Below, piece by piece: positions 45,601 to 56,191 of a DNA stretch of 64,000 nucleotides. The translations under genes were made by a program, and so were the position numbers. Under the pieces are notes generated by a model that worked only from the letters and a program-made list of their open reading frames with translations, did no database searches and had not been told where the DNA came from. The stretch spans positions 2,604,001 through 2,668,000 of the forward strand of contig JAOVFP010000008.1 in the NCBI GenBank assembly GCA_025738555.1, read 5' to 3'. The DNA comes from Cyathus striatus (Eukaryota > Basidiomycota > Agaricomycetes > Agaricales > Nidulariaceae). Position 1 is the stretch's first letter. The number at the start of each line of letters is the position of its first letter.

Positions 45601-48346
45601 TCTTTACAGCTGTTATTTCAGGCTTTGTATTGTCGCCCCCGCGACTTCGCAACTGCGGTGAGGACTGTGCCACCAAATTGCCATCTGAAGGTAGTCGAAA
45701 CATTATTTAATAAATACATGGGCTATCAAGCCGAAGTCTTTAGCCAATCCTCTGTAAAGAAGCTGTCAGAGGAACGGAATACGTTTTTAGCCTATCTCGC
45801 AAATAATAGGATAGGAAGTGTTAAAAAGGGCGAATTTAACAATCTCTGGGTGAGTTGATACGATCTATCACATATACTTTCTTATTGGCTTCATGGTTAG
45901 GAATGGTTTTATGATGTTGTGAACGAGGCGAGCACAGAAAGTAAGTATAACGGCCACCTGTACTTTGAACGACTCGAGGTGGCCATACGCGTATGTTGTA
46001 AAGCTCTCGACGCAAACGAGATTACACACTTGTACATGGAAAAAACGCTGAAATGGAAAAGGGCCGTTCATCTGAACATTAACGACTTTAACACATTCAA
46101 AGGAAATGCAAATACCTGGCTTCGACATCAAACCTGCTTTAAATACGACATCCACGATGTACTTCCCTGTTACAGAACCATTGATGGCAAGCCCAAGTGC
46201 ACTGGGGTTAACTTCAATATTACGAAATGGTTATCTATCCCAGTCGTACTAATCATCAATGTGGATGAGGGTTGTTTTACGCCTCAAGGCAAGGACAACT
46301 TACCTTTAGTTTGGAATTTTCCGGGGGAAATTCAACCTGACGGGGGGTCCGTTACTTACGAAATGGTCGGGCGTGCTTTCTATGGTGCTAACCACTTTAG
46401 AACTCGGTACATGTACAATGATGCAATTTACGACTATGATGGGATGGACAATGGTATCGCAACGGAGCTCACTGATGTGACGGCTAAGACTGCTCTGTAC
46501 GGACAGCACATAAATCCTCCACCCGGCTTCTCCACAACCACGGTCATTTATAAATTGCGAGGTGGAATAAGTTTACAAGAATCATTCTTAGAGCGACAGG
46601 TCGCAAAGGTTCTTAAGTTACATCAGATTAGCGTGGATACGGAGGGGCTACAGAAACCTCCGGTATTAAAGTACCGTGGAGCCGATCTTTCTCCAGAGGT
46701 CAATTGTCCATGGTTTGCGAAGAAGAAGCAAGTGTATACTCGGGAATATACTAGAGTTATTCCCGAACTGCCCACAACGCCACCAGAAGAATCGTCACCT
46801 CTGCACCATCAAGTTATCCCCATTACAGATGATGAGAGCGACGAACCTTCCATTCCGCCAGAGGAATCGTCAACTCAGCATCCGGAAGAGAAGCGTTCTT
46901 CGCAACTACAAGCTGAGGAAGATGACGACTCTGTCGAAAGCGACTCACCTTTCAATTGTTGATGTGGTGTAGCTGGAAACGGCCCAGAACTCGACGCGGA
47001 GGCACCAGGAGCTATTCAATGCTATGGGTGCAAAGATTGGATGCACTTGGCTTGCCAACGAGGTGGATGAGGATCTTGGCTGCCAGAAGAAACAGATTTC
47101 TTCTGTGACTACTGCTCAAAGGGAGTGTCTTATAAACCGTAAGCAACCTTTTACTCACTTTATAGCAAAGTTTCTTATATTTCCGCCTTTCAGGCCAAAA
47201 CTTCCGCCAAGGTGGCTACTAAGAAAGCAAAAAGATCGCTTACTGTTAGTTCTTCCTAGCCACATAAGAGATAACTACTAACCATTTTCATCAACTAGAG
47301 CAGGGAGAGGCGCTTTAATCCTAGTCGGTTCGTATTGGTACCCAGGAAGGATTCTTAGGAAGGTCGAGCTAGGAGATGAGACGCAATGGGACGTAAAGCT
47401 TTGGAGGGACTGTAGTATCCCTGAGAGCAATCAAGGAGAATTTCATATCTATAATGGAGTTAGGGAAAGCGAAATTGTTGATGAGCTGTGGACAGATATC
47501 CAAAGCCGACGAGCGATACAGGTGATCATATTTTTATAGTATTAACATAATAGCTAACGAACATATCAGCTTGGTCATTGGAAGCTGGCGATTAATACTC
47601 CTTCCGAGGAAGACATAATCGAGAACTTCATAGAGACTCTGGTAACAAAAGAAACGGACAGAATCCTTGGTCCTCACGTCACTATACTGGATGAGCTACT
47701 CCATATCAACATCTACAAAGTCGATCTCCGAAAATATAAGAACGTACCAGTACTTCATTATGTTCGCAGAATGGAGAAATACCCCAAGGAGCGAAGCCTA
47801 AGTTATATTCGAGGGACAGTCGACCATTATGGAAACCTGATGGCTCAGCAACGAGCTGAAATCGCGCATTGGTTCTCCATTAATATTGCTTCGGCATCGT
47901 CAGACAAGAAAAAGCCTTCGAAGAGTCATCCATCAAAGTGGATGCTTACCGTATCATTTGCCCACACGGTGACATTATACATCATGTCGGTCTACAAGGA
48001 TAGGCTTGAAACCGGAAAGAAGCCTGTCGAAGCCGCATGGATATACCAGGTGGAGGAAAGGATGATGCCTTCTATAGATGTGGATCGCGAGTGCGTGACA
48101 ATGTTTGAACAGAGACTGTTCGAAAGTTCGATTGAAGCAGACCGTGCTGGAAGTGGAATTTGGGGATTCGATGTTGGTCCTCTCCAGAATGAATGGTTTC
48201 CCTATGATGAAGTCCCTGCTTACTGGCGAGAATCAAAATTTGAAGATGTTCAAGAGGATCTGGAGGTATGCTTATGTATGCTCATCCTGGACTGTCGTAT
48301 TAATTATGTCATCGAATAGGTTGGTCCTAACTATAAAGAAGAATAG
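39606..48346 (+). pseudogene. Mutator-like transposase fused to a ubiquitin-protease-like domain and PHD finger
   Basis: Exons I can support: 39724-39843, 42600-42781, 42836-42976, 43038-44398, 44454-44979, 45035-45849, 45901-47138, 47194-47246, about 47300-47521, 47570-48265, 48320-48346. Order: a BED-like stretch (IIEHKKKKC); an acidic Ser/Asp run (43200-43300); a WRKY/GCM1-type zinc finger (TCRGVFTCDNPRC, then CKQC and GVYFHQHGYHHH); a MULE DDE core with GVISDAAHGWW (44182), VVDFSEAQRNGYIDAF (44460), GCQQHF and STMNAEEAQHF (44858); a basic linker; a USP-like peptidase with WEDNSCWLDSSLQLLF (45570) and GANHFRTRYMYN (46384); a PHD finger (46963-47130); and an unrecognised C-terminal region. 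TGA interrupts the frame at 44808, 46960 and 47068, and a fold-back repeat sits in the 5' part. No terminal inverted repeats were identified. Confidence 0.72.
40281..41678. repeat. Large inverted repeat (fold-back element), arms about 600-650 bp
   Basis: The left arm (40281-40934) and right arm (41088-41678) are reverse complements of each other. Examples are CCGAATGGGAAATTAATTGC at 40291 against its complement near 41650, and TATATCCCGAAGTGAATTTG at 40755 against its complement near 41270. The spacer is about 150 bases. A further partial direct copy follows at 41700-41810, and about 60 bases are directly repeated on the outer sides (40091-40150; 41896-41955). It disrupts the 5' part of the transposase gene. 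Confidence 0.85.
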
Positions 48347-48354
48347 CTAGTATC

Positions 48355-48606
48355 AGTAAACGGTTTGTTCGGATGAATACGTAGATAGCCGTACCATACC
48401 GAATGCCATTATCCCTCCCTTCTTCATGTAAATCGGTGCTCGCGGCTGAGCTGTAACAGTAAACGGTTGGTTCTGATAATATATAAAGAACATTAGTTAC
48501 ATCTCGAATGCATAGACAGCCGTACCTAATTCTGTTCACAGTACTGAGGGGAATACTATGTTTTTCTCCATCCCTTTCTCATGTAAATCGGCCCTCGCTG
48601 TTGAGC
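48355..48606. repeat. Tandem duplication of about 100-150 bp units
   Basis: Both units start with CAGTAAACGGTT, contain a TAGATAGCCGTACC-like block and end with CATGTAAATCGG followed by CTCGC. The second unit is longer by insertions. Confidence 0.7.
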
Positions 48607-48797
48607 ATTCGATCTTCTTTTCCTAGTTACCATCGGTATTCAAACGTTTGTTGAAGAATATAATGTATTTTTATTATTTCTACTATTAGGTACACTCGAG
48701 ATACTACTGCTACTATCTAACTATGGGAGTACGTGGTAGTAGTGGAAAGAAAGTGATGGCGCGGCCACATCATGTGACTCCAAGTTTGGTTGTTTCG

Positions 48798-48836
48798 GTC
48801 ATATTTAGGGCAGGGTTGGCCTGCCCTAAATATGAC
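48798..48836. repeat. Perfect 17-bp hairpin
   Basis: GTCATATTTAGGGCAGG, a GTTGG loop, and the exact reverse complement. Arms are perfect over 17 bp with a 5-base loop. It follows the 3' end of the transposase gene by about 450 bases. Confidence 0.9.
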
Positions 48837-48904
48837 GGGAGCGGTCAATACTGTGACCATTACCATCAATTCTTTCATCTATTCACTCATGTTCTCACTA
48901 GTAA

Positions 48905-48980
48905 CATATTAGAGTAGTAGTAGTATTAGTACAAGTAATAGTAGTGGTAGTAGTAGTATTAGTATTAGTATTAGCAATAG
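48905..48980 (+). repeat. AGT/TAG trinucleotide microsatellite
   Basis: About 75 bases of imperfect AGT and ATT triplets immediately before the LINE fragment. Confidence 0.9.
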
Positions 48981-48984
48981 AAAG

Positions 48985-49290
48985 TCCTCCAGACGGGGTG
49001 GTGTGGACATCCAGGTCACTCTCAGATGGGTACCTAGCCACTTTGACATCGTCGGAAACAATGCAGCGGACAGGGAGGCTAAGCGCGCAATTACCCACAG
49101 CTCAAGCTCGCGGAAGGAGCCTCCGAAGCTCCTCCACAAAAACTTACCATTCTCTAGGTCTGCTTTGTGCGCAGTTCATCATGATGTGAAACGACTCAAA
49201 GCTGCCGCCTCCCACCACTGGAAATTCTCCCCCAGCCACCCACAGATCACCCGCAACATCTCCTCTAAGTCGACACTACTCCTCCATTAA
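48985..49290 (+). pseudogene. Non-LTR retrotransposon fragment: end of RNase H domain
   Basis: Reads DIQVTLRWVPSHFDIVGNNA then ADREAKRAI, the last motif of the RNase H domain found after the reverse transcriptase in fungal LINEs, followed by SSSRKEPPKLLHKNLPFS and a stop. Catalytic parts of RNase H and the whole reverse transcriptase are missing. The microsatellite replaces the expected upstream sequence. A matching downstream zinc-finger piece lies at 55890-56190. Confidence 0.75.
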
Positions 49291-50040
49291 GACTCACTAG
49301 CCTCATCACACAGATGGTCACATATGGCGTGATTTCTGCACAAAAACCCTTTGCACGTCACGTCGTGAGCCACACACACCGCGCTTCGCAGTTCACTCAT
49401 TGCGGTTGAAGTTTTGAGGGTAACTTATAGTACATTATACATATGTCTTGTTTCTGTGTTATTTTCTTATTGATAATATGTTGTTCAGGATTTTCAGTTG
49501 TTTCAGTATGCTAATTTTAAGTTTATGTCATTTTAGGCTATTTATGTAACAAGAATGAATGTCGACATCGAAGCACAACATATGAGTACAGTATCGGTAG
49601 GATTCAGGCCTACAATAAGTATTCTTTTCTGTATGTAGAAAGTAGAGAATATTTTTATTAATATATTAGAGGTGATATCATGATTTCAGCTGCATTACAA
49701 TTATGAAGATACCTAAGCAAGCGTATGTTTTCATATATCATTTCGTTATTGATTCAATTTTGTCTATAAATCCCGAGTGTCAGTATATAATGACGACGGA
49801 CTACGCATACACATTTTCTCTTCTATGATACAATTTCTATACTTACACGTACAAGTAGACACCCCTATGTTGCGACATATGGTACCCCATCACCGATATT
49901 ACACCCAACTACACGCGCTGAAAAGGGACATAAGTGTGATACGACAGTACTATCCATATACCTCAACGAGAATTCTATGGGATATTGAACATGTGATGTA
50001 TGCTGCTGAGACATCTTTTTTTTTCTGAATTAATGAAGAC
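49291..50040. other. No gene recognised
   Basis: AT-rich sequence after the LINE fragment; an 83-codon frame at 49777-50028 has no recognisable relatives. Confidence 0.45.
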
Positions 50041-50044
50041 TCAA

Positions 50045-50370
50045 TTGAGTTGAGGCCTTTCAGTTAATCAAATGAAGGTCGACATACAGAGTGAAAAGTT
50101 AAGTTCTGTCGAGTGATAGTAAAATCCAGTTAAGTTCCTTGAGTCAAAAGTTAAGTTCTGTCAAGTGATAGTCAAGTTCAGTTAAGTTCCTTCGATTAAA
50201 AAGTTAAGTTCCGTCGAGTGAAAGTTAAGTTCCTTCGAGTCAAAAGTTAAGTTCCTTCGAGTCAAAAGTTAAATTCTGTTGAGTGGTAGTCAAGTTCAGT
50301 TAAGTTCCTTCGATTGAAAAGTTAAGTTCCATCTAGCAAAAATTCAAGTTCCTTCGAATGTATGTTAAGT
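50045..50370. repeat. AGTTAAGTTC-type minisatellite (CGAGTT family)
   Basis: Repeats of GTTAAGTTCYGTCGAGTG and GTTAAGTTCCTTCGAGTC alternate over about 320 bases. Related to the arrays at 38795 and 58005. Confidence 0.8.
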
Positions 50371-50765
50371 GAATATTAAATTACTTAAAGTCCATGTGAC
50401 TTCATGGATTAGAAGTGCTCCTGTACGATGTTCTAGATTGCTCTTGTTATTAAGTTTATTAGGTGGTAGTAATATAACGTGAGCAGTCGACTTACTTATG
50501 TTGCATCTAGTGTTTTTTTTTAAAAGTTTATGCTATGAGATCCTTAATATTATTCTTCAGTACGCATAGATCCCCGTAGTTGTACACTCGACGAAAAGTA
50601 TTATATATCTCAATTTTTTTCCAGATTGTTTCAGCATTGAAAGTTCACACAACAAAGAGTATCATATAGTTCTTTTTAGTTCAACTAGTTGTAAGGTTAG
50701 TTTTTTAAAAAAAAGTTCACGGCATAAATAGTAGTGATATGATCTGAGCAGTTGCGTATAATTCA
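50371..50765. other. AT-rich interval
   Basis: No coding signal. It contains the left part of a longer repeat unit (TAAAAAAAAGTTCACGGCAT.. near 50706) that recurs near 51000 together with the tRNA-like units. Confidence 0.5.
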
Positions 50766-50767
50766 CA

Positions 50768-51125
50768 TGGTCAATTAGCCTAATGGTACAGTGCGAATAA
50801 ACGTTGTACTAGTCTTTGGAAGGCTTTGGGTTCGAATCCCGAATGGACTTCTAGGTCAATAACTTCTGAGTTCTTTTTCCAGACTGATCTTAAAGTCAAT
50901 TAGCCTAATGGTACAGTGCAAACCAACGTTGTAATATATTACAGAAGGCTTTGGGTTCGAATTCCAGTAAGTACCTGTTCATATATTTTATAATGTCTTT
51001 TAAAAGTTTGCGCCACGAATAGTAGTAATATGATCTGAGCAGTTACATGTAATTTCTAAGTTCAATTAGCCTAATGGTACAGTGCTTGTACTAGTCTTTG
51101 GATGGCTTTGAGTTCGAATCCCAAT
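50768..51125 (+). repeat. Three tRNA-like (SINE-like) units in tandem
   Basis: TCAATTAGCCTAATGGTACA occurs at about 50771, 50897 and 51062, followed each time by GGCTTTGRGTTCGAATYCC at about 50822, 50948 and 51103. The first block resembles an RNA polymerase III A box and the second a B box; in unit 1 the T arm (TTGGG/CCCGA) and much of the acceptor stem can pair. The D and anticodon arms do not fold well. Part of the flank is repeated too, so the array grew by duplication. Confidence 0.65.
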
Positions 51126-51643
51126 AAGTACATTATTATATCGAGGTTTTCCAGTAACATTTTTCTAGATCGATTTTATTATTAAGTTTAATGGGTGCCA
51201 ATATAGATTCAACTAGTTTATGGTTTTTTTTATCAATTATTTCCGTTCCTTCACCATCGTAACAACTGAACACTAGTTAAAGTAGATAAGATACTGTAGG
51301 TACGCTATCCGTAAGTTTGATACGATCGTGAACATCACATGATTATTTGAGCCTGCCCTAAAATAAACCATTTTCAATATAACGGTTGTGGGCGTCTGTT
51401 GATTCTTTGTCCGTTCCTTCACCATTGCAGTATCCGAACATTAATTACAGTAGATAAACTAGATACAGTAGATAAAATAAGTAGATAACATAGATAAACG
51501 TAGATACATATCACTGAACGATAAAACGTCTAGTCATAACGAAGCTACGCCGTAAAAGCAACAAAAACCACCAGGACCTAGGACCCACAACGAAGGCACA
51601 TTTCGATACAATAAAAACACCACCCGTAGCAATAAAAATAATA

Positions 51644-54600
51644 ATGGCTGAAGATAATTGTGCTTTGAATCACGACGGCACATTGAAGGATGCCAGCGAA
51701 ATTCAATGGCATTATGACCCTGATGACGAGATGCCTCTACCGAAGAATAACAAGAGAGCAAGAATAGAGGTGATGTATTATGCTGAGAGTAACGAATGTT
51801 TTATTGAAGTCTTTCATCTCGTACAGAAAATGTTCTTAGATATTGAAGCGAAGGTGGCTTCTGACTCAGAGAACGAAGAGGACAGTGAGGATATGGACGG
51901 TATGTATAATTCATTACCTGAATTCAAATTATCTGGCTGAAATTGACTATTGTAGGGTTTATCAATGATGAGGATCAGGATGAGGAAGATCCCAACACCC
52001 CCATAGCATGACTGATACTTCAGCGCTCACTTTACACGCGCTTACAAAATGAAGACAAGAAACAGCAAGTTATGGATCGCTTACGCTCAGGTGGAGGGGA
52101 CCTTCTTGCGAGTTTACAAGCAGGACAACGCATTGATAATCACCGCGAACTTATCAACGATATTTTTACAACGTATGTTAACTCAAGTCCTAGTTCATAC
52201 ATAGGTGCTGTTTCGCAAGCGAGCGGAACTAGTTCTTCGGCAGTCAGCAAGCATAGTATCCCTCGACGCGGCCGTAATTCTGGGGACTGGCCCCTTTGGG
52301 ATCTAGCGGTTAAGGTCAGTCAGTACAATATGGATATGTCTGAGATCTTATTTACATTTTATAGGATGGATCTGAGGAAGATGTGGTATTTTCCCTCAGC
52401 TTACATGGCAGCCCGAAGTACATCCGCAGTGCATTTTCGTTATCGGTCATCCCTGGTCACGTTTATGTGGAGGCTAAATGTCTCGACAACGTTAAAACCA
52501 GCACCAAAATTTTGGCAGATGTATATCAAAACAGTATCCATGCGGCACCAGCTACCACTTGGGATGTCTCCTTTTCAAAAATTGGAGAACGCTATATTCC
52601 ATCCAAGAACACATGGGTCTGTTGAGTCTCGCGACGAAAGTAGTTAGTTTATTTAATACTTAGAATAGCAATTCCAAATACAATCATAAACTTAATATCC
52701 CAAGGTGTAGATTCAGTAAGTTCGAGGGGCGCAATAATATTCAAGTCCAAATTTAGATCAGATTAAAAATAGAACAAGTTAAACTCGGGCTATTCTCGTT
52801 CACGCGTCAAAGTGTTTCAAAGTCAAAATGTTCAGATTCAATTCAGCAAACTCGGTACGTAGTTCTCGGTATCTAAACGTCTCGTAACTAATTCTGATTC
52901 TCGTCTGATTCGTCTTTACACACCCTATCTGCGGGAGGGAAGAATGCCTGGCAGTTCCTGCCGTTTCATTCCCTCCTCGCTCATCTATATACCTTTTCTT
53001 ATCTACTTACTTACAAATTGCATAGTAATAAATTTATAATTGATCTCCGGTGTTTCCCTGGCCTATGTGTAAGATAGTGCGTCGTCAGCGCCCAGGCGGC
53101 GGTCAGCCAATCGTGCGCATAACCCAGCGCACTCCCTTTCTGCAACGCGCGCTCGTTTGAGCGTCCCATCAGTTACCTTCCTAATCGGGTAATCAGCCGA
53201 TGCGGCAGCGTCATCCGTTCCGCATCATTTCATTTACATCGGTCTCGCGGGTCGGTTTTCCGCTTCTGCGTGAACTCCTGACTGTTGAGGTACTCATTCT
53301 CTTTCCATTCTTGCTTCCCTTCCCCCTTTCTCACGCGCTCTCTCTCTCTGTCTCGCTTGTCTCGTCGTCTCAGGGATTCAGGGTCTCAGGGATTTAGTAA
53401 GTCCATGTTTTGTCTATCTCCACACTTGTTATCACATGCTGACTTTTGTTTAATAGTCTTATTGTTTGTTCTGGGCTTGGGTACTCATGTATAGAATGCA
53501 ACGTCGTATTTTTAAAGGTAAAGTGTTTATGTAGCTATTTGTTTAAAGTGTTTTAAACCAGTACTAACGCGGAGTTATGTGTTTTTTAATAGGTTATCCC
53601 TTGTTTAATTATGGGAGGCAGCGCGGGAACTCAGCCCCTCCCCGCTGTTTCCTTCCTCAACACACCCGGTACTGGTATCTCGAAATCGAGATATAACGAA
53701 ATTAAAATTGGGTACGTTGTTTTCATTTACATGCGTATCAGGTCCGACTCAGAGGAAGGTTTCAATACGACCTAGGTTTTATTACAGATGTCTGCAAGAA
53801 GACTTTCAAGATCAACGTTGTTCATATACCTCGAACAACGTATAGGAACTCGTCGAAATGAAAGCATGCGTCTAGTTCATCAAATCTGAAACCACCTTGC
53901 GAGCTCTTTAATCCTGAAAAAGCACGAGAAATAAGCCCGAATACCTTTGAAGTTATTTTCGAAGATCAGAATAATCGAATTATTAAAGGATATAAGTTTA
54001 GGAAATCCTTCTACACACAAGATGGGTTCATACTGCGTGAGCAACTCAAATCAGGATGCCATTATCAGGTTGAAGCAACCCCTACGATCGATGAGCTACG
54101 GTCATTCGAGAGCTGTAGCCTAATTCCTAAAAAAAATTTGGAAGATACAAGGCGAGCTGTACTTTCAGCAACGATACGTATAGGTGATCAAGTGAAGGTT
54201 GTTCTACAGCAGCCTAAGGTTTTGCTCGCCTTCGTAGAAGACATCTCAGAAGGAAACGCGACACTGAGACTCCTTGAATCCCCGACAATACTATTCGAAT
54301 ATCCGGTTATTCAACTCCAAAAATGCTTCAAAATTGGTGATGGCATTAGGGTGAAGTCTGGACATCTCAAGGGAATTGTCGGGATGGTATCCGATATACA
54401 GCCTTATGGGCAAATTGGCGAGGAGAAAGTTACCATCGTCACCTTTCCAATAAAGGTAGTTATAAACATTTTTGCAGTGACACGTTACTCAAACCATTTG
54501 AATAGGGGCATCATGAGTCAGTTCGCTCATCGGATTTGGATTTTTGTAGCGAAGTCCATAGAAGCCGTACCTTTAAGGAGGAGAGTATGGCGGATCGTGA

Positions 54601-55766
54601 ATATGAGGCCAGGATCATGCGAGAAGATCCGTATAAATTTCTTTATGGCCAATACGCAGTGGTTAAATTTGGCCCTCGTAAAGGGGATATGGGTATACTG
54701 AAGAGTGTGAATGCGGATGGGAAAGCCATTCTTGAAGTTCAGGCCCGCTTAATAAGCTCCAACCGTCAGGACGAAGTGTCAATAAAACACTTATATATTC
54801 CTGGGTAATTATAGATAAAATTTTGACTTTCTGCTCCTGCAAACTAATAATATATTGTAGGCATTACGACACGTTCCCAGAAATTTTCAAGGGTCTTAAT
54901 TTAGTTGGAGATTCATCATCGTCAATGAATATATGTCCTACGCCTCAATGGGAAAATGATTTTGGGACTGGGTCCCATATGCCTGCTTGGAATCCCAGCT
55001 CAAGGACCCCGCAAGTAAGTATTTATATTTAAATGTGATATATGTGCTTAATTAAATACTGCTTAGATATCAAATGCCGCAGCTGCTGAATTTATCGCGT
55101 ATCCGCATCGCAGTCAGTCAGTTTTAGTCATAGTATTGGCATATACTGATAACAGTAATTATAGTTCCAGAGAACGAAGAATCAACTGGCTACTTGGAAC
55201 CCTCTGGTCCTCTTCCACCATCTATGCAAACTTTTGTTATAGGTGAAGGCTCTTCAGTACATTCAAATCTCATAAATGAATTCAATGGTGTGTATTGTTA
55301 TTCCTCATAAATATTTCCCTAATATATTTACAACTTTGCAGATCATTGGATCAAATGGCTTGTCGATGGCGACAGTTTGTTTCTGAGTAAAAATTATCTC
55401 AATGTGATTATTTCGGGCTCCCAACCGACTATGGCTAGCTGCGGATTTGAAAATGGGAGGTATGAAAACTGCACTGGTTTTTGCGTCGAAGTCGTTAATA
55501 GAGATCAATCAATCTGAGTGGAATTAACTGGTAATATTGTAATTTCTGTACCCACTAAATATGTCCATAGGGTTCCCCCAGAAAGGAGAGGTCAACTGGT
55601 TATGGCCGTGAATCACCTAAACCACCAAATCTACAGGGGGGAATACCAGGTAGTCGATCTCAAGGGAGAGGCTGTCTTTGCCTATCCACACAAAGGAAAG
55701 AAAAGACATGATAGGGGGATTAACATTCCTATGGGGGATCTCGCTGTTATTGCAAAAAGGCGCTGA
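51644..55766 (+). pseudogene. Spt5-like transcription elongation factor paralogue (NGN and KOW domains), split by a solo LTR
   Basis: Exon 1 starts at 51644 (MAEDNCALNHDG) and leads into an acidic stretch (FINDEDQDEEDPN) as in Spt5 N-termini. The NGN domain reads IPGHVYVEAKCLDNVKTS (52470 on) and ends NTWV at 52619. The chain resumes after the LTR at 53745 with RLRGRFQYDLGFITDV, the first KOW-type segment. More KOW units follow: IGDGIRVKSGHLKGIVGMVS (54330), YAVVKFGPRKGDMGILKS (54650), and at the end VHRVPPERRGQLVMAVN with IYRGEYQVVDLKGE. TGA stops interrupt the frame at 52009, 53859 and 55515, all where arginine would fit. Spt5 works with Spt4 as a pausing and processivity factor of RNA polymerase II; this copy is shorter, diverged and dead. 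Confidence 0.82.
52620..53740. mobile_element. Solo LTR (1,121 bp) inside the Spt5-like gene
   Basis: Begins TGTTGAGTC and ends GCGTATCA (canonical TG..CA), with the 4-bp word GGTC on each side (52616-52619 and 53741-53744). Removing it with one GGTC restores the host reading ..NTWV-RLRG.. in frame, which fixes the borders. Inside are a TATATA box near 52987 and AATAAA near 53027, as expected for U3/R. No gag or pol is present, so it is a recombined solo LTR. Superfamily (Gypsy or Copia) is not decidable here. Confidence 0.78.
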
Positions 55767-55889
55767 TATTTGCTCGCTTACCATATATTGTATATAGTAT
55801 TTTTAGACGTGTACATAGCTATCGGGTATTACTTACATTATAAAACTTTCTTGGTGCTATATAACAGCAATCGTTTGCTTAGGATTTGA

Positions 55890-56191
55890 GCACGCATGAA
55901 GAAAGAGAAGAGATGATTAGAAATACGCTAAACAAACCAATGCTCCCCCGCAAGCTCTCTACAGTGCTCGTATACCCCATCACAAATTACAACCTCCTGG
56001 GCTCCCACCACCATCGCATATGCAAATCAACGGGCAAGATATGTCTCTCTTCTGCCAACATGGCCCCGAGACCACTAATCACTTCTTCCTCCACTGCCAG
56101 ACTTATAACGCCGCTTGCCTCACCCTTGCGGACACTACTCACCCTTCTCGTAGATAAACTAGGATTTGAAAAAACTATATCGCGCTAGATG
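55890..56191 (+). pseudogene. Non-LTR retrotransposon fragment: C-terminal zinc knuckle region
   Basis: Reads LPRKLSTVLVYPITNYNLLG then SHHHRICKS, and one frame over LFCQHGPETTNHFFLHCQTY. The pattern C..HG.ET..HF...C..Y is the zinc-binding region (zf-RVT type) downstream of RNase H in fungal LINEs. A frameshift lies near 56040. It continues, in element order, from the piece at 48985-49290 but stands 6.6 kb away. Confidence 0.7.

Noticed and set aside
50768..51125. Functional tRNA genes
   Set aside because: A- and B-box like words and a T arm are present, but D and anticodon arms do not pair and no plausible anticodon loop is seen.
52620..53740. A large intron of the Spt5-like gene
   Set aside because: The segment begins TG, not GT, ends CA, carries GGTC on each side, and is far longer than other introns here (about 50-70 bp).
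42031..55517. TGA recoded as a sense codon
   Set aside because: TGA stops also occur in unrelated dead genes here, intact genes such as HMG gene 1 end with TGA, and CpG decay explains the pattern more simply.
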